In this document: in pieces, positions 7,079-7,341 of the stretch | How the letters are laid out: each line of letters starts with the position of its first letter | How positions within the stretch are numbered: the stretch's first letter is position 1 | Program-made: the position numbers and the translations under genes | Assembly: GCA_902772715.1 (NCBI GenBank) | Contig: CACYBT010000250.1 | Span: forward strand, 1-7,341 | From: an uncultured Succinivibrio sp. | GTDB taxonomy: Bacteria; Pseudomonadota; Gammaproteobacteria; Enterobacterales; Succinivibrionaceae | Length of the DNA: 7,341 bases | Direction of reading: 5' to 3' | Notes under the pieces: generated by a model | The model's database searches: none | The model's input: only the letters and a program-made list of their open reading frames with translations | What the model was told of the DNA's origin: nothing

Positions 7079-7194
7079 GTTCTTTGAATAACTTTAATTT
7101 AGCCAACACCTCATGATCTAGCAGGAGAAAAGCAACTTATCCCACAGGTTAACTATGCTTATGTTGAGTTTATATTTTTCGACTAGCAATCCAC

Positions 7195-7216
7195 TGATTT
7201 TTGTCCTAAGAAATCA
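7195..7216. repeat. Short inverted repeat upstream of the last promoter
   Basis: TGATTT (7195-7200) and AAATCA (7211-7216) are perfect inverted copies ten bases apart. The stem can extend inward by one T-G and one T-A pair, leaving a six-base loop. It lies about 30 bases before the -35 of the next gene and could be an operator or chance in AT-rich DNA. Confidence 0.22.
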
Positions 7217-7244
7217 CTAATATTAACAGGTTCATGACAACATA

Positions 7245-7273
7245 TTGACCTCATTCACTATATAATATATATA
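7245..7273 (+). promoter_or_regulatory. Sigma-70-like promoter of the rightmost gene
   Basis: TTGACC (7245-7250) is 17 bases before TATATA (7268-7273), a good -35/-10 pair about 20 bases before the next start codon. TATAAT at 7261-7266 also matches a -10 but is only ten bases from this -35. The AT-rich core overlaps a perfect palindrome (7258-7274). Confidence 0.55.
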
Positions 7274-7274
7274 G
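7258..7274. promoter_or_regulatory. Palindromic operator candidate over the -10
   Basis: CTATATA (7258-7264) and TATATAG (7268-7274) are perfect inverted arms separated by ATA, covering the -10 region of the rightmost promoter. The position suits a repressor that blocks polymerase. AT-alternating DNA is self-complementary by nature, so only the outer C/G pair adds real information. Confidence 0.3.
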
Positions 7275-7292
7275 CAGCGAGGGAGATTTGCC

Positions 7293-7341
7293 ATGAAAGA
7301 AATTGCCGTTTCCGAGAATATTGAGGATTTTACTCAAAGAA
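7293..7341 (+). CDS. Start of an unrecognised gene (runs off the window)
   Basis: An ATG at 7293 is preceded by the strong ribosome binding site GAGGGAG (7279-7285), seven bases away, and by a good promoter. Sixteen codons are visible, beginning MKEIAVSENIED. This is too little to name a family. The opening resembles the general style of small antitoxin or regulator proteins such as Phd/YefM types, and the palindrome over the promoter would fit an autoregulated gene, but this is only a suggestion. Confidence 0.6.
   Translation, partial: MKEIAVSENIEDFTQR

Larger units (their letters stand above)
6891..7244. other. Intergenic stretch with no convincing gene
   Basis: About 350 bases separate the Toprim stop from the next promoter. 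I see no tRNA, rRNA, CRISPR repeat, insertion-sequence end or clear intrinsic terminator with a T run. It contains three short hairpins (6893-6905, 7033-7058, 7195-7216) and one open frame of 37 codons (6965-7078), listed separately. It may hold the operon's 3' end or decayed DNA. Confidence 0.6.

Noticed and set aside
7137..7146. TTATCCCACA, resembling a DnaA box
   Set aside because: It has an extra C compared with TTATCCACA, stands alone, and there is no origin context such as clustered boxes or dnaA/dnaN genes.

Overview
The window holds one compact, co-directional four-gene operon on the + strand (214-6890). It is flanked by the last codons of an unrelated gene (2-106) and the first codons of another (7293-7341). 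The DNA is AT-rich, starts have Shine-Dalgarno sites, and genes are tightly packed. This indicates a bacterium; a host-associated gammaproteobacterium is a guess from general style, and nothing in the window fixes the taxon.

Layout: (i) 2-106, C-terminal tail of an unrecognised gene; (ii) 107-213, leader with a weak promoter candidate, a small hairpin and a clear ribosome binding site; (iii) 214-4002, a 1262-aa SMC-like ATPase with split ATPase head, two long coiled coils and a small central hinge; (iv) 4005-4742, a 245-aa winged-helix protein resembling the KITE subunits MksE/JetB; (v) 4739-5998, a 419-aa helical protein with an extended proline-bearing linker, resembling the kleisin subunits MksF/JetA; (vi) 6018-6890, a 290-aa Toprim protein resembling the nuclease MksG/JetD; (vii) 6891-7292, about 400 bases without a convincing gene but with hairpins and a possible 37-codon ORF; (viii) a consensus-like promoter with a palindrome over its -10, driving a gene that runs off the window.

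My interpretation is a divergent Wadjet/MksBEFG-type system. In characterised members of that family an SMC motor with kleisin and KITE subunits extrudes DNA loops, recognises small circular DNA, and licenses the Toprim nuclease to cut it, which restricts plasmids. The gene order here, ATPase-KITE-kleisin-nuclease (C-B-A-D in Jet terms), differs from the usual A-B-C-D. The nuclease is also shorter than the JetD I know, and the KITE-like subunit has a sliding-clamp-binding-like pentapeptide in its tail. The ATPase and Toprim calls rest on visible motifs. The kleisin and KITE calls rest on size, helical character, gene order and weak resemblance. The anti-plasmid role is inference.
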